NCBI GenBank assembly: GCA_038229915.1
Contig: JBBRNY010000014.1
Span: forward strand, 1 to 38,713
DNA: 38,713 nt
Reading direction: 5' to 3'
Origin: JAFDZW01 sp038229915
GTDB lineage: Bacteria > Bacteroidota > Ignavibacteria > Palsa-1295
The position numbers were made by a program, and so were the translations under genes. Every line of letters starts with the position of its first letter. Position 1 is the stretch's first letter. A model generated the notes under the pieces. The model was not told the origin of the DNA and ran no database searches. It saw only the letters and a program-made list of their open reading frames with translations. Shown here in pieces: positions 16,137 through 24,661 of this stretch.

Positions 16137-17453
16137 GTGAGCAAAGCTTTACTCGCATTTGGCGTATTATTGTGCGGATCGGCCGTGTTCGCTCAGCCAC
16201 ATACTCTTCGCGAAGGCGATCAGGTCGATGGCGTTGCGGCAGTGGTCGGGAAGCATCCGATTCTCAAGAGTAATATTGATGCTCAGTTACAATTAGCGCT
16301 GATACAATCGGGGCGCAACGGCAGTATGCCAACCGATTCGGTTGCGATCATTCGTAAGCAAATTCTTCAGAGCGAGATCGACCAAAAAGTATTGCTCGTC
16401 AAAGCCGAGCAGGACTCGAACATTGCTGTCAGCGAAACCGAGATCGACGATCAATTAGGCGAGCGCATCAAAACCTACGAACGTCAATTCGGCTCGCGTG
16501 CGGAAATGGAAAAGGCATTTGGAAAATCTGTTGCTGAAATTCAAGCATCGCCCGATCTTCGTGAACGCGCTCGCGAACAGATCTACATCGAAAAACTTCG
16601 CGGTTCGAGATTCTCGAAGCCACCGGTCGTGTCGCGTCGTGATGTGCAAGAGTTTTATCTTGCTTATAAAGACAGCCTTCCATCGGTTGGCGAGCAAGTC
16701 GAACTTGCAACGCTGGTCAGACTCATCAAGGCAAGAGCCGGTGAAGATGTGCGTATCAAAGCCTTAGCAAAAAAACTGGTTGACTCGCTTCGCAACGGTG
16801 CCGATTTTGCTGATTTTGCAAAACGATATTCATTGCACTCGACTGCCGCTAACGGTGGCGATCTCGGCGGACCATATCCTCGCGGTACGTTCATTGCCGA
16901 TTTCGAAGCCGCCGCCTTTAAGTTAAAAGTCGGCGAAATTTCTGACCCGGTCGAGACCGACCAGGGCACTCACATCATCAAACTCCTCGAACGCAAAGGC
17001 GAGGAAATTCGCGTTGCACAGATCTTGCTCAAAGCCTCGGCAAGCGGCGAGGACGATGACAATGCACGACGTTCGATCTTACAGATTCGCGATAGCATTT
17101 TGAATGGTGCTGATTTTAATCGCATGGCACGTCAACAATCCGATGATCAGGAAACCCGCGAGAATGGCGGCTATCTGGGCAAGATCAATCTCGCCGAACT
17201 CGGACCGGAGCAACGCGGTGTCATCGACTCGATGAAAGTAGACGAGGTATCGCGCGCAATGAAAATTTCTTTTTCGAAGACCGTCACCGGCTATCAGATC
17301 GTCAAACTCCTGAGACGAATCACTTCCCATAAGCCGACGGTCGAAACGGATTACAAAGAGCTTGAGTATGCGGCAACCCAATGGAAACAGCTCAAGACTT
17401 TCCAGAAATTCGTCGCCGATGCGCGTAAAGAAGTGTACGTCGAAATACGCTAA
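16137..17453 (+). CDS. SurA-like periplasmic chaperone/peptidyl-prolyl isomerase
   Basis: 438 residues starting at GTG with the signal peptide SKALLAFGVLLCGSAVFAQ. The SurA N-like helical region is at about 25-170 (VDGVAAVVGKHPILKSNID is the family opening). It is followed by two parvulin domains at about 186-287 (GGDLGGPYPRGTF...GTHIIKLLERKG) and 291-393 (VAQILLKA...NGGYLGKI...YQIVKLLRR). Expected role is escort of outer-membrane proteins through the periplasm, probably together with the larger isomerase upstream. The stop overlaps the next start (TAATG). Confidence 0.92.
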   Translation: MSKALLAFGVLLCGSAVFAQPHTLREGDQVDGVAAVVGKHPILKSNIDAQLQLALIQSGRNGSMPTDSVAIIRKQILQSEIDQKVLLVKAEQDSNIAVSETEIDDQLGERIKTYERQFGSRAEMEKAFGKSVAEIQASPDLRERAREQIYIEKLRGSRFSKPPVVSRRDVQEFYLAYKDSLPSVGEQVELATLVRLIKARAGEDVRIKALAKKLVDSLRNGADFADFAKRYSLHSTAANGGDLGGPYPRGTFIADFEAAAFKLKVGEISDPVETDQGTHIIKLLERKGEEIRVAQILLKASASGEDDDNARRSILQIRDSILNGADFNRMARQQSDDQETRENGGYLGKINLAELGPEQRGVIDSMKVDEVSRAMKISFSKTVTGYQIVKLLRRITSHKPTVETDYKELEYAATQWKQLKTFQKFVADARKEVYVEIR

Positions 17454-17719
17454 TGCCCCGCGAGCGTTCTGAGCTTCTTGATATTCCGAATGTCGGCAAA
17501 GCAACGATGGGTGATCTGCACCGACTTGGTATATCAACGATCGCCGAACTCAAAGACCACGATCCTCAGCAACTCTACGACAACCTTTGCAAACTTGATG
17601 GCGTGCAACACGACATCTGCTGTCTCGATGTCTTCAGTGCCGCAGTAGATTTTGCCATGAACGGTACTTGCCAAGATTGGTGGCATTACAGCAAATTAAG
17701 AAAAGCAGAACGGGATTAG
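17453..17719 (+). CDS. Helix-hairpin-helix Cdd1-like protein
   Basis: 88 residues, coupled to the SurA-like gene by a 1-nt overlap (TAATG). It matches the Cdd1 ('pathogenicity locus') family: LLDIPNVGKATMGDLHRLGI is a helix-hairpin-helix, followed by LKDHDPQQLYDNLCKLDGVQHDICCLDVFSAAVDFA and a WWHYSKLR tail. HhH proteins bind DNA without sequence specificity, but the cellular role of Cdd1-like proteins is not established. Being translationally tied to a periplasmic chaperone is odd and may simply reflect operon compaction. Confidence 0.85.
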   Translation: MPRERSELLDIPNVGKATMGDLHRLGISTIAELKDHDPQQLYDNLCKLDGVQHDICCLDVFSAAVDFAMNGTCQDWWHYSKLRKAERD

Positions 17720-17780
17720 AACTGGTTTATTAGCGGTTCAATACTTGCTAAACATACATTCTCTAAAATTCAAAACAAGA

Positions 17781-18836
17781 ATGAGCAAGCTAATACTATT
17801 CATCTGTTTCGGTTGTATTGTTTTTTCTGTAACGGGTTGCAAAACCGTTACGGAGAATATAATTTCGGTACAATCTTGCGACTGCCCCATACCAAAATAT
17901 TCAAATGGTCATTATAAACGCCCGGCTGTGGGGTATACATCTCCACAAATTTCACCTGATGGAAAAAGCATCGTCTATATTACCAACAATGGTGCGGAGT
18001 TTTTTCAGATTCTTGATCTTAAAACACTAAAGATTGAAACCATCTTATTGAAAGATATTCTCCCTGATACGTTAGGATGGAAACGCGAAACAGAAGTTCT
18101 CGGTATTTTTTGGTGTCCTTATTCATCAGATAAACTTTTTTTGGATTGTTATACGTATCCGACTAGTTTTAGTACTACCTATGGCAAGGGGTATATATAC
18201 AATCGAACTTCTAAACAAGTAGCGGTTGTAAGCCCCAGTAAATTTGGAAAATATGGACAAGAAGGTGGAAGCAGCTTAAGATCTTGGCTTCGCGGCTCAA
18301 AGGAAGGTTTTGATTCCATTTTAACGGATACATCCATCTATCTAATTCAACAAGATAGTATGTACCCTCGCCCGACAGGATACCGCGAAAACCTTGTTCA
18401 GTCGCTACATACCTCAGATAATATTACTTCTGAATTTAATAATTATTATGGTATTGGGGATCGATACATTAACAATAGTTATTTTGTCGAGAGTCGTTCA
18501 CTTGCTTATGGTAGCTTCAGATGGTCACCAAATGCAAAAAAAATAGTCGTTTCCGCTTTTCCACTGACACCTCCTACAAATCAATATGGGTTAACCGTTG
18601 CTACATTTGCTGAAGTATGGATTATTGATAGAGAAAACATTAACACCGGTGAGAATTATGCAGCCTATACCCTGAACTTTCAGCAATTATTTTGTACCTA
18701 CAATGGATGGGGTCCGAATGCAGAATATATTAGCGACTCAACGCTCGTAGTCTCAATGCACAAAGCTGATGATGAAATATCTCAACTCTGGGAAATCACC
18801 GATAAAGGCAAGATCGTTAGGCAATTGACGAAGTAA
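17781..18836 (+). CDS. Putative lipoprotein with WD40-like (PD40) beta-propeller
   Basis: 351 residues from ATG 17781 (an upstream TTG at 17745 is rejected). The lipoprotein signal MSKLILFICFGCIVFSVTGC has its lipobox Cys at position 20. TSPQISPDGKSIVYITNNGA is a textbook PD40/TolB-type propeller blade, with FRWSPNAKKIVVSAFPL further on. No enzyme motif is visible. It is probably a surface or periplasmic scaffold of unknown partner. Base composition is noticeably AT-richer than the flanking operons, a possible sign of transfer. Confidence 0.75.
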   Translation: MSKLILFICFGCIVFSVTGCKTVTENIISVQSCDCPIPKYSNGHYKRPAVGYTSPQISPDGKSIVYITNNGAEFFQILDLKTLKIETILLKDILPDTLGWKRETEVLGIFWCPYSSDKLFLDCYTYPTSFSTTYGKGYIYNRTSKQVAVVSPSKFGKYGQEGGSSLRSWLRGSKEGFDSILTDTSIYLIQQDSMYPRPTGYRENLVQSLHTSDNITSEFNNYYGIGDRYINNSYFVESRSLAYGSFRWSPNAKKIVVSAFPLTPPTNQYGLTVATFAEVWIIDRENINTGENYAAYTLNFQQLFCTYNGWGPNAEYISDSTLVVSMHKADDEISQLWEITDKGKIVRQLTK

Positions 18837-18869
18837 CGAGTTTATAGTAACTGGGCATCTAAAAAAAAC

Positions 18870-19112
18870 TTATGCATTCACCCGTTCAGTACTTTTTACT
18901 CGGGACAATTCTGCGGCGTACACTAATACCGCGCGAATATCATCCATTTCAAGATCAGCGTAGTCTATAAGAATATCTTCGGAGGTCATTCCTGAAGATA
19001 ATAAGTCCAAGATCGTCTCGACAGGATAACGCAAACCTCGAAGCACGGGCTTCCCATGACAAATGGCTGGGTTGATGGTAATGCGTTCGAGGAGAATATT
19101 CGTGTTTTGCAT
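18870..19112 (-). CDS. DUF433 family protein (antitoxin-like, partner not present)
   Basis: 80 residues. ITINPAICHGKPVLRGLRYPVETILDLLSSGMT, then EDILIDYADLEMDDIRAVLVYAAEL, is a full DUF433 domain, a winged-helix-like fold. DUF433 genes are usually followed by a DUF5615 PIN-like gene and proposed to form toxin-antitoxin pairs. Here no DUF5615 ORF follows; only 33 nt separate it from the convergent lipoprotein gene. It may be an orphan antitoxin or a regulator. Confidence 0.88.
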   Translation of the reverse strand: MQNTNILLERITINPAICHGKPVLRGLRYPVETILDLLSSGMTSEDILIDYADLEMDDIRAVLVYAAELSRVKSTERVNA

Positions 19113-19245
19113 GACAATGATAACTACAACTAAATCCAGAAGAGTTCTCGGGTGATTTCCTCAACATCCTAACGATTTAATCACATTATCGCTGAAACTT
19201 ATTCGTCTAAAAACCATATTAGGGAGGTTCACACGAAAGGAATGT

Positions 19246-20547
19246 ATGGCAACGAACGAAAAACATTTATTTACAGGGTATCAGAAATTTATGATCGCGA
19301 TCCTCGCGATCTTGCAGTTTACGGTGATCTTGGATTTTATGGTGCTCTCGCCTCTCGGAGTGATCCTGATGCAATCGCTCAATATTACTGCTTCAAAATT
19401 TAGCGTCGTCGTGTCGGCGTATGCCTTTAGTGCCGGTGCATCAGGTCTTCTCGCGGCGGGTTTTGCCGATAGATTCGACCGTAAGAAGCTCTTGATGTTT
19501 TTCTATACCGGTTTTATCCTCGGTACGGTGCTGTGCGCCATCGCACCCGATTTCAACTTTTTGCTTGTTGCGCGTATCATTACGGGGCTTTTCGGGGGCG
19601 TTATTGGCTCGATCAGCTTTGCGATCATCACCGATCTCTTTAAAATGGAAGTTCGTGGTCGGGTGATGGGCTATGTGCAGATGTCTTTCTCGGCAAGCCA
19701 AGTGCTTGGTATCCCGATCGGTCTATTGCTTGCGAATAGATTCGGTTGGCATTCGTGCTTTTGGATGATCGCCGGATTTGGGGCGGTCGTTGGTGTTATT
19801 ATGCTCGTCAAAATGAAGCCTGTCAATGAGCATTTAAAATTCAAATCAGAAAAAAGCGCGGTTCAGCATTTGACAGCGGCTCTTTCGAACAAACGATATT
19901 TGTTCGGTTTCTTAACGATGTCGTTGCTCGCATCGGGCGGATTTATGCTGATGCCATTCGCCAGTGCTTTTGGTACGCATAATATGGGTTTGACGCTCGA
20001 TCAGTTGCCGATGCTGTATTTGATCACCGGCGTATTTTCGATCGCGGTGGGTCCGCTCTCGGGTAAGTTCAGCGACAAGTTCGGCAAATATAATATGTTC
20101 GTTTATTCCACAATTGCAGGAATGGCGATGGTGGTGGTCTATACGAATCTCGGGGTTACACCATTCTGGATTGCATCAGCTATCAGTGTCTTGCTTTTCG
20201 CAGCGATCACGGCACGGATGATCCCTGCTTCGGCATTAATGACCGCCATCCCCGACGCAAAAGATCGTGGTTCGTATATGAGTATCAACTCAGCAATGAT
20301 GCAGATCTCCGGCGGTATTGCTTCGGTCATTGCGGGGCAGATCGTTGGGCAGACATCATCTGGTATGATCGAGCATTATGACACGCTCGGCTATGTGGTC
20401 GCAGTCTTAATGGGTGTAATGATTTGGATGATGTACTACATCAACAAAACAATTAACCAAAGAGCCGCCCAAGCACTCGCCACACCTCTGACCCCTGATA
20501 TGAAAGAAGAATATACTGAGGAGTTTTTTGAGACGGTGAAAGGATAA
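19246..20547 (+). CDS. MFS transporter (drug/sugar efflux type)
   Basis: 433 residues with twelve predicted helices. Between helices 2 and 3 GFADRFDRKKLLMF is the MFS loop motif (G-x3-D-R-x-x-R/K), and helix 5 carries the GIPIGLLLANRFGW motif of proton-driven exporters. It resembles AraJ/Bcr-like arabinose or drug efflux proteins. The start ATG at 19246 has AAGGA just upstream. Substrate unknown. Immediately downstream begins a dispersed-repeat region. Confidence 0.9.
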   Translation: MATNEKHLFTGYQKFMIAILAILQFTVILDFMVLSPLGVILMQSLNITASKFSVVVSAYAFSAGASGLLAAGFADRFDRKKLLMFFYTGFILGTVLCAIAPDFNFLLVARIITGLFGGVIGSISFAIITDLFKMEVRGRVMGYVQMSFSASQVLGIPIGLLLANRFGWHSCFWMIAGFGAVVGVIMLVKMKPVNEHLKFKSEKSAVQHLTAALSNKRYLFGFLTMSLLASGGFMLMPFASAFGTHNMGLTLDQLPMLYLITGVFSIAVGPLSGKFSDKFGKYNMFVYSTIAGMAMVVVYTNLGVTPFWIASAISVLLFAAITARMIPASALMTAIPDAKDRGSYMSINSAMMQISGGIASVIAGQIVGQTSSGMIEHYDTLGYVVAVLMGVMIWMMYYINKTINQRAAQALATPLTPDMKEEYTEEFFETVKG

Positions 20548-20574
20548 AAATGATTGAGGAAAATTTGAAGAGCG

Positions 20575-20623
20575 GAGATTGCATGTTTGAAATAAGTATT
20601 CGGTTGCTCCCTCAGAATGACAG
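20575..20623 (+). repeat. Dispersed repeat, truncated right end
   Basis: GGAGATT, then TATTCGGTTGCTCC and CTCAGAATGACAG, matches the right portion of the array copies at 1461-1985 but has no left half. The downstream spacer (GTTTTTCATGTGGTTAAG) parallels the spacer in the first array. Confidence 0.7.
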
Positions 20624-20664
20624 GGTTTAGTGTTTTTCATGTGGTTAAGAAAATCTTGAAGTTT

Positions 20665-20788
20665 GTCATCCTGAGCTTGCGAAGGATCTCCTACAGTCTA
20701 ACCTTGATGTCTTGTACTAAAGGAGATTCTTCGGTCGCGGAAGCTATAGGGAAAAGATAAATATTCGGTTGCTCCCTCAGAATGACAG
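20665..20788 (+). repeat. Dispersed repeat, near-complete copy
   Basis: Begins GTCATCCTGAGC and ends CTCAGAATGACAG, with internal TTGATGTCTTGTACTAAAGG identical to array copy 1. The left arm has lost two bases relative to other copies (AGCTTGCGAAGG). The segment between GGTCGCGG and ATTCGGTTGCTCC differs from the other array (AAGCTATAGGGAAAAG). Confidence 0.82.
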
Positions 20789-20948
20789 GCTTTTCGTTTT
20801 CCGCAATAGGCAGTTTTTTCAACTAGATCAGACAAAAAATCGACATCATATCTGTGCCAAATACTTGTCACCGGTTTATCTGATATTGCCCCGAACTCAC
20901 CGTGTTTCTGACTCGTTCTTAATAAGCTATAAAAGAATATTCAATAAT

Positions 20949-22253
20949 TTGACTACAAATTCTACTGTTCCAGCCGTGGGAGTTGGGCGTATCTCGTTTA
21001 GCGAGTATGACCTGCCAAACGGGCTTCATGTTATTTTACACGAAGATCATAAGGCTCCGATCGTTTGCGTAAATATTGCCTATCACGTCGGTTCGAAGAA
21101 CGAAACGCCTCAGCGTGCGGGCTTTGCGCATTTGTTCGAGCATTTGCTCTTCGAAGGCTCGACCAATGTGCCGCGCGGCGCATTTGATAAGCATATTACC
21201 GAAGCCGGTGGGTTTGATAATGCTTATACCACCGAAGACAAAACCAATTATTACGAAGTGCTCCCTGCCCATCAATTGCCATTGGCACTGTGGCTCGAAA
21301 GCGACCGGATGCTCGGCTTTGTCTTGGGCGAGGATAGCTTGCGCACACAAAAAGACGTCGTTAAAGAAGAAAAGCGCGAGCGATATGATAATACTCCGTA
21401 TGGCACGTTATCCGAGCGAATGATGCGCTTGGCATATACTTCGTTTCCGTACAAGTGGACGGTCATCGGCGATATGGAAACCATCGAAGCCGCGACACTT
21501 GCCGATGTCAAAGATTTTTATGCAAATTTTTACGCACCGAACAATGCGGTGCTCGTCGTCTCGGGTGATTTCAAGACCGAAGAAGTGACACCATTGATCG
21601 AGCAATATTTCGGAAGTATTCCGCAAAGTAATACACCGATCATTCGTCCCGAATTTACTGAGGCGGATATTGCCGGCGAGCGTCGCGAGGTTATTAAGAA
21701 CGAAGCCGTTCCGTTGCCTGCTGTATTTTATGCCTACCGTATGCCACCCGAAGGCACGACCGATGCGATGGCGCTTGATCTGCTGACCGATATTCTTTCG
21801 ACCGGCAGAAGCTCTCGGCTCTATCAGCGATTGATCTATAAAGATAAGATCGCTTCGGAAGTATCGTCGTATGTCGATCTTCGCGAGTGTCAAGGGTTGG
21901 TCTGGTTTTACGGCGTTGGCAATAGTGCCGAACAAGATATTACGCTCATCGAAACAGCGATCGAAGAAGTACTTGCACAGGTTCGCGAACATGGCGTGAA
22001 TGAGATCGAGCTGGAAAAAGTAAAAAATAAAACTGAGATGCGTTCGGTTGCAAGCCGAGTCACGGCCAGCGGCAAAGCCGATCAGTTGGCACACGCTTAC
22101 ACGTTCTTCGGTGATACCAACCGTGTCAATACCGTGCTCGAACAATATGCTGCCTTGACGATCGAAGACATTCGTCGCGCTGCGGCAACCTATCTTACAC
22201 CCGAAAAACGCTGCGTCGTTAGCTACTTCCCTCCGACCGAACAACCATTATGA
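20949..22253 (+). CDS. M16 family zinc metallopeptidase, catalytic subunit
   Basis: About 434 residues if translation starts at TTG 20949; the open frame extends to 20769, but those 60 codons are partly repeat DNA and have no peptidase homology. The inverted zinc motif HLFEH (61-65) and the downstream metal-ligand Glu141 in VVKEEKRERYDN are present. The second half contains the M16 C-like domain (PAVFYAYRMPP...LLTDILSTGRSSRLYQRL). It is a pitrilysin/processing-peptidase-like enzyme expected to work as a heterodimer with the next gene, which overlaps by 4 nt. Confidence 0.9.
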   Translation: MTTNSTVPAVGVGRISFSEYDLPNGLHVILHEDHKAPIVCVNIAYHVGSKNETPQRAGFAHLFEHLLFEGSTNVPRGAFDKHITEAGGFDNAYTTEDKTNYYEVLPAHQLPLALWLESDRMLGFVLGEDSLRTQKDVVKEEKRERYDNTPYGTLSERMMRLAYTSFPYKWTVIGDMETIEAATLADVKDFYANFYAPNNAVLVVSGDFKTEEVTPLIEQYFGSIPQSNTPIIRPEFTEADIAGERREVIKNEAVPLPAVFYAYRMPPEGTTDAMALDLLTDILSTGRSSRLYQRLIYKDKIASEVSSYVDLRECQGLVWFYGVGNSAEQDITLIETAIEEVLAQVREHGVNEIELEKVKNKTEMRSVASRVTASGKADQLAHAYTFFGDTNRVNTVLEQYAALTIEDIRRAAATYLTPEKRCVVSYFPPTEQPL

Positions 22254-23614
22254 ACAGTACCACTATCATAGACCGTACCATTGCACCAAAGCCAGGCCCG
22301 ATCACCAAGATCGGATTTCCAAAGTTCATCACGACGTCGCTCAACGCAACGGGTACACCGATCTATCTTGTTGAAAATCACTCACAACCACTCGTGAGTA
22401 TTTCGTTATATTTTTATGGCGGCTCATCGAGCGATACATTTGCAACACAAGGTTTAGCATCGTTCACATCCGAACTCCTGACCAAAGGCACGACGACCAG
22501 AACAGCAACGCAGATCGCCGAGCAAATTGATTTTGTTGGTGGCTCACTGAGCGCAAGTTCTTCGTGGGATTCGACGACGATCTCGACGGCAGTATTGTCG
22601 CGCTATCTTGGCACCGCTATCGAGTTGCTTGCCGATGTCGCGCTCAATCCCCTGTTCGCACCCGAAGAGATCAACCGCATCCGCACCCAACGCTTGGCAG
22701 CGATCATGCACGCCAAAAGCGATGCGGGCTATCTTGCAGACGTTGTGGTCTCGAAATCAATTTATCAAGACCATCCGTATAGCTACGAAGCCGCGGGTAC
22801 TGAAGCTTCGATCAATACATTTCAAAGTGAAATGCTCAGGGCGCATTACTCGAGCATCAACGCTCCGAAGAATGCATTTTTTGTTGTTGCCGGCGATGTG
22901 ACCGAAGCCGAGATCGTGCGATTGCTTTCTACTGCGTTTAGTGGCTGGAGCGGTGCTATTACTGATAGCAAAATTACAGCACCCGCAGTTGCGGCACAAA
23001 CGACACAGATAAAATTAGTCGCAAGACCCCAAGCCGTTCAGTCGGCACTTCGTGTCGGGCATCTTGCTATTTCACGCTCAAGCCCTGACTATATTGTTTG
23101 CTATGTGCTCAATATGTTGCTAGGCGGATATTTTAATTCGCGTATCAATCAAAACCTTCGCGAGAAAAATGGGTTTACTTATGGCGCAAGAAGTTATTTC
23201 GATGCGCGGAAACAAACGGGGGCGTTTATCGTCTCTACTGAAGTACGAACGGAAGTGACTTCGGCGGCGATCCGCGAGATCGGCGTCGAGCTGGAGCGCA
23301 TTCGCACCGAAGCGGTTACTGACGAAGAACTTTCGATGGTGAAGCAATATATCATCGGTAGTTTTCCGCTTTCGATCGAAACGCCACAGCAAGTTGCAAG
23401 CCGTGTTGCTTCGATCGTGCTCTTTGGGCTGGGCACAAATTATTACGATGTATTCCGCGATGCTGTCGCCGCGCTGAGTGCCGATGACTTGCTTCGCGCC
23501 GCCAAAGAACATTTGCATCCGAGCAAACTCTCGATCGCTGTTTCGGGAGATGCAAAAGCACTCGAAGGTGAACTTGGTGCATTCGGCGAACTTGAAGTGG
23601 TACCCATCTGGTAA
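22250..23614 (+). CDS. M16 family peptidase, non-catalytic subunit
   Basis: 454 residues, starting in an ATGA overlap with the catalytic subunit. The position corresponding to HxxEH reads LASFTSELL, so zinc binding is lost. The substrate-binding region is kept: MLLGGYFNSRINQNLREKNGFTYGARSYFD, with the Arg/Tyr pair typical of the partner subunit. Active plus inactive M16 pairs are the usual bacterial arrangement. There is no signal peptide, so a cytoplasmic complex is likely unless export is cryptic. Substrate unknown. Confidence 0.92.
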   Translation: MNSTTIIDRTIAPKPGPITKIGFPKFITTSLNATGTPIYLVENHSQPLVSISLYFYGGSSSDTFATQGLASFTSELLTKGTTTRTATQIAEQIDFVGGSLSASSSWDSTTISTAVLSRYLGTAIELLADVALNPLFAPEEINRIRTQRLAAIMHAKSDAGYLADVVVSKSIYQDHPYSYEAAGTEASINTFQSEMLRAHYSSINAPKNAFFVVAGDVTEAEIVRLLSTAFSGWSGAITDSKITAPAVAAQTTQIKLVARPQAVQSALRVGHLAISRSSPDYIVCYVLNMLLGGYFNSRINQNLREKNGFTYGARSYFDARKQTGAFIVSTEVRTEVTSAAIREIGVELERIRTEAVTDEELSMVKQYIIGSFPLSIETPQQVASRVASIVLFGLGTNYYDVFRDAVAALSADDLLRAAKEHLHPSKLSIAVSGDAKALEGELGAFGELEVVPIW

Positions 23615-23660
23615 GAAACCGGTAATAAAATATTTTTACACATTAACGTTGTAGAGTCCT

Positions 23661-24656
23661 ATGAGTAATGGTTTTGCAGGAAAAGAATTAGCATACGCAC
23701 AAGACTTAGTAAACAAACATCGCGATATCAAAGCCGAGATCGCCAAGGTGATCGTCGGACAGGACCAAATTATCGATGAGCTGCTTATCGCCTTGCTTGC
23801 GCGAGGCCATTGCTTGCTTGTTGGTGTGCCGGGTCTTGCGAAGACACTGCTGATCAGCACACTTTCGCGTGTGCTCGATCTCGATTTCAGTCGCATCCAG
23901 TTCACGCCCGATCTGATGCCGTCGGATATTACCGGAACAGAAATTTTAGAGCAAAATATTTCGACCGGCGCGAAAGAATTTCGTTTTATTAAGGGACCGA
24001 TCTTCGCAAACATTATTCTTGCCGATGAGATCAACCGCACACCGCCAAAAACACAAGCCGCTCTGCTCGAAGCAATGCAAGAGCACAGTGTGACTGCCGC
24101 AAACACGACCTATAAACTCAATGAGCCGTTCTTTGTTTTGGCAACGCAAAATCCGATCGAGCAAGAAGGAACATATCCATTGCCCGAAGCACAGCTCGAC
24201 CGTTTTATGCTGAACCTATGGCTCGATTACCCGAGCCCGAGCGAAGAAGTGCAGATCGTGAAGACCACAACGAGCGAGTATGTTGCTCAACTCAATAAGA
24301 TTCTCACCACAGCCGATCTTATTAAATTTCAAGATCTCGTGCGTTACGTACCCGTTGCTGATAATGTAATAGAATATGCAGTACGGTTGGTTGGTTCGAC
24401 ACGCCCAAGTGGCGGCGCGGCAACCGACTATGTAAAGAAATATGTCAGCTACGGCGCCGGACCTCGCGCATCGCAGTATTTGGTGTTGGGCGCGAAAGTT
24501 CGTGCGTTGATCAACGGCAGATATACCCCATCACAAGAAGACGTTCGCGCACTTGCGGTGCCGGTGCTTCGTCATAGGATCGTGATGAATTTTAATGCCG
24601 AAGCCGAAGGAGTCTCGGCAGTGCAACTCATCGAGCGTCTCGCAAAAGAAGCGTAG
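23661..24656 (+). CDS. moxR: MoxR-family AAA+ ATPase
   Basis: 331 residues. Walker A GVPGLAKT lies at 55-62, Walker B IILADEINR at 118-126, NRTPPKTQAALLEAMQE follows, and sensor 1 is LATQNPIEQEGTYPLPEAQLDRF; all are characteristic of MoxR. MoxR ATPases act as chaperones, commonly with VWA-domain proteins such as the one at 26700. Normally a DUF58 gene follows directly; here a T9SS-exported subtilase gene occupies that place, 5 nt downstream. Confidence 0.94.
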   Translation: MSNGFAGKELAYAQDLVNKHRDIKAEIAKVIVGQDQIIDELLIALLARGHCLLVGVPGLAKTLLISTLSRVLDLDFSRIQFTPDLMPSDITGTEILEQNISTGAKEFRFIKGPIFANIILADEINRTPPKTQAALLEAMQEHSVTAANTTYKLNEPFFVLATQNPIEQEGTYPLPEAQLDRFMLNLWLDYPSPSEEVQIVKTTTSEYVAQLNKILTTADLIKFQDLVRYVPVADNVIEYAVRLVGSTRPSGGAATDYVKKYVSYGAGPRASQYLVLGAKVRALINGRYTPSQEDVRALAVPVLRHRIVMNFNAEAEGVSAVQLIERLAKEA

Positions 24657-24661
24657 TATTG

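Larger units (their letters stand above)
20548..20948. other. Intergenic region with dispersed repeats
   Basis: About 400 bp between the MFS gene and the M16 peptidase. It contains a decayed right end of a GTCATCCTGAGCG-family repeat, a near-complete copy, and about 160 bp of leader before the peptidase. Part of the repeat lies in frame with the peptidase and would be misread as an N-terminal extension. Confidence 0.75.

Noticed and set aside
21408..22244. Minus-strand ORF of 278 aa
   Set aside because: It is antisense to the M16 peptidase, whose zinc motif and domain order are clear; the reverse reading shows no protein features.
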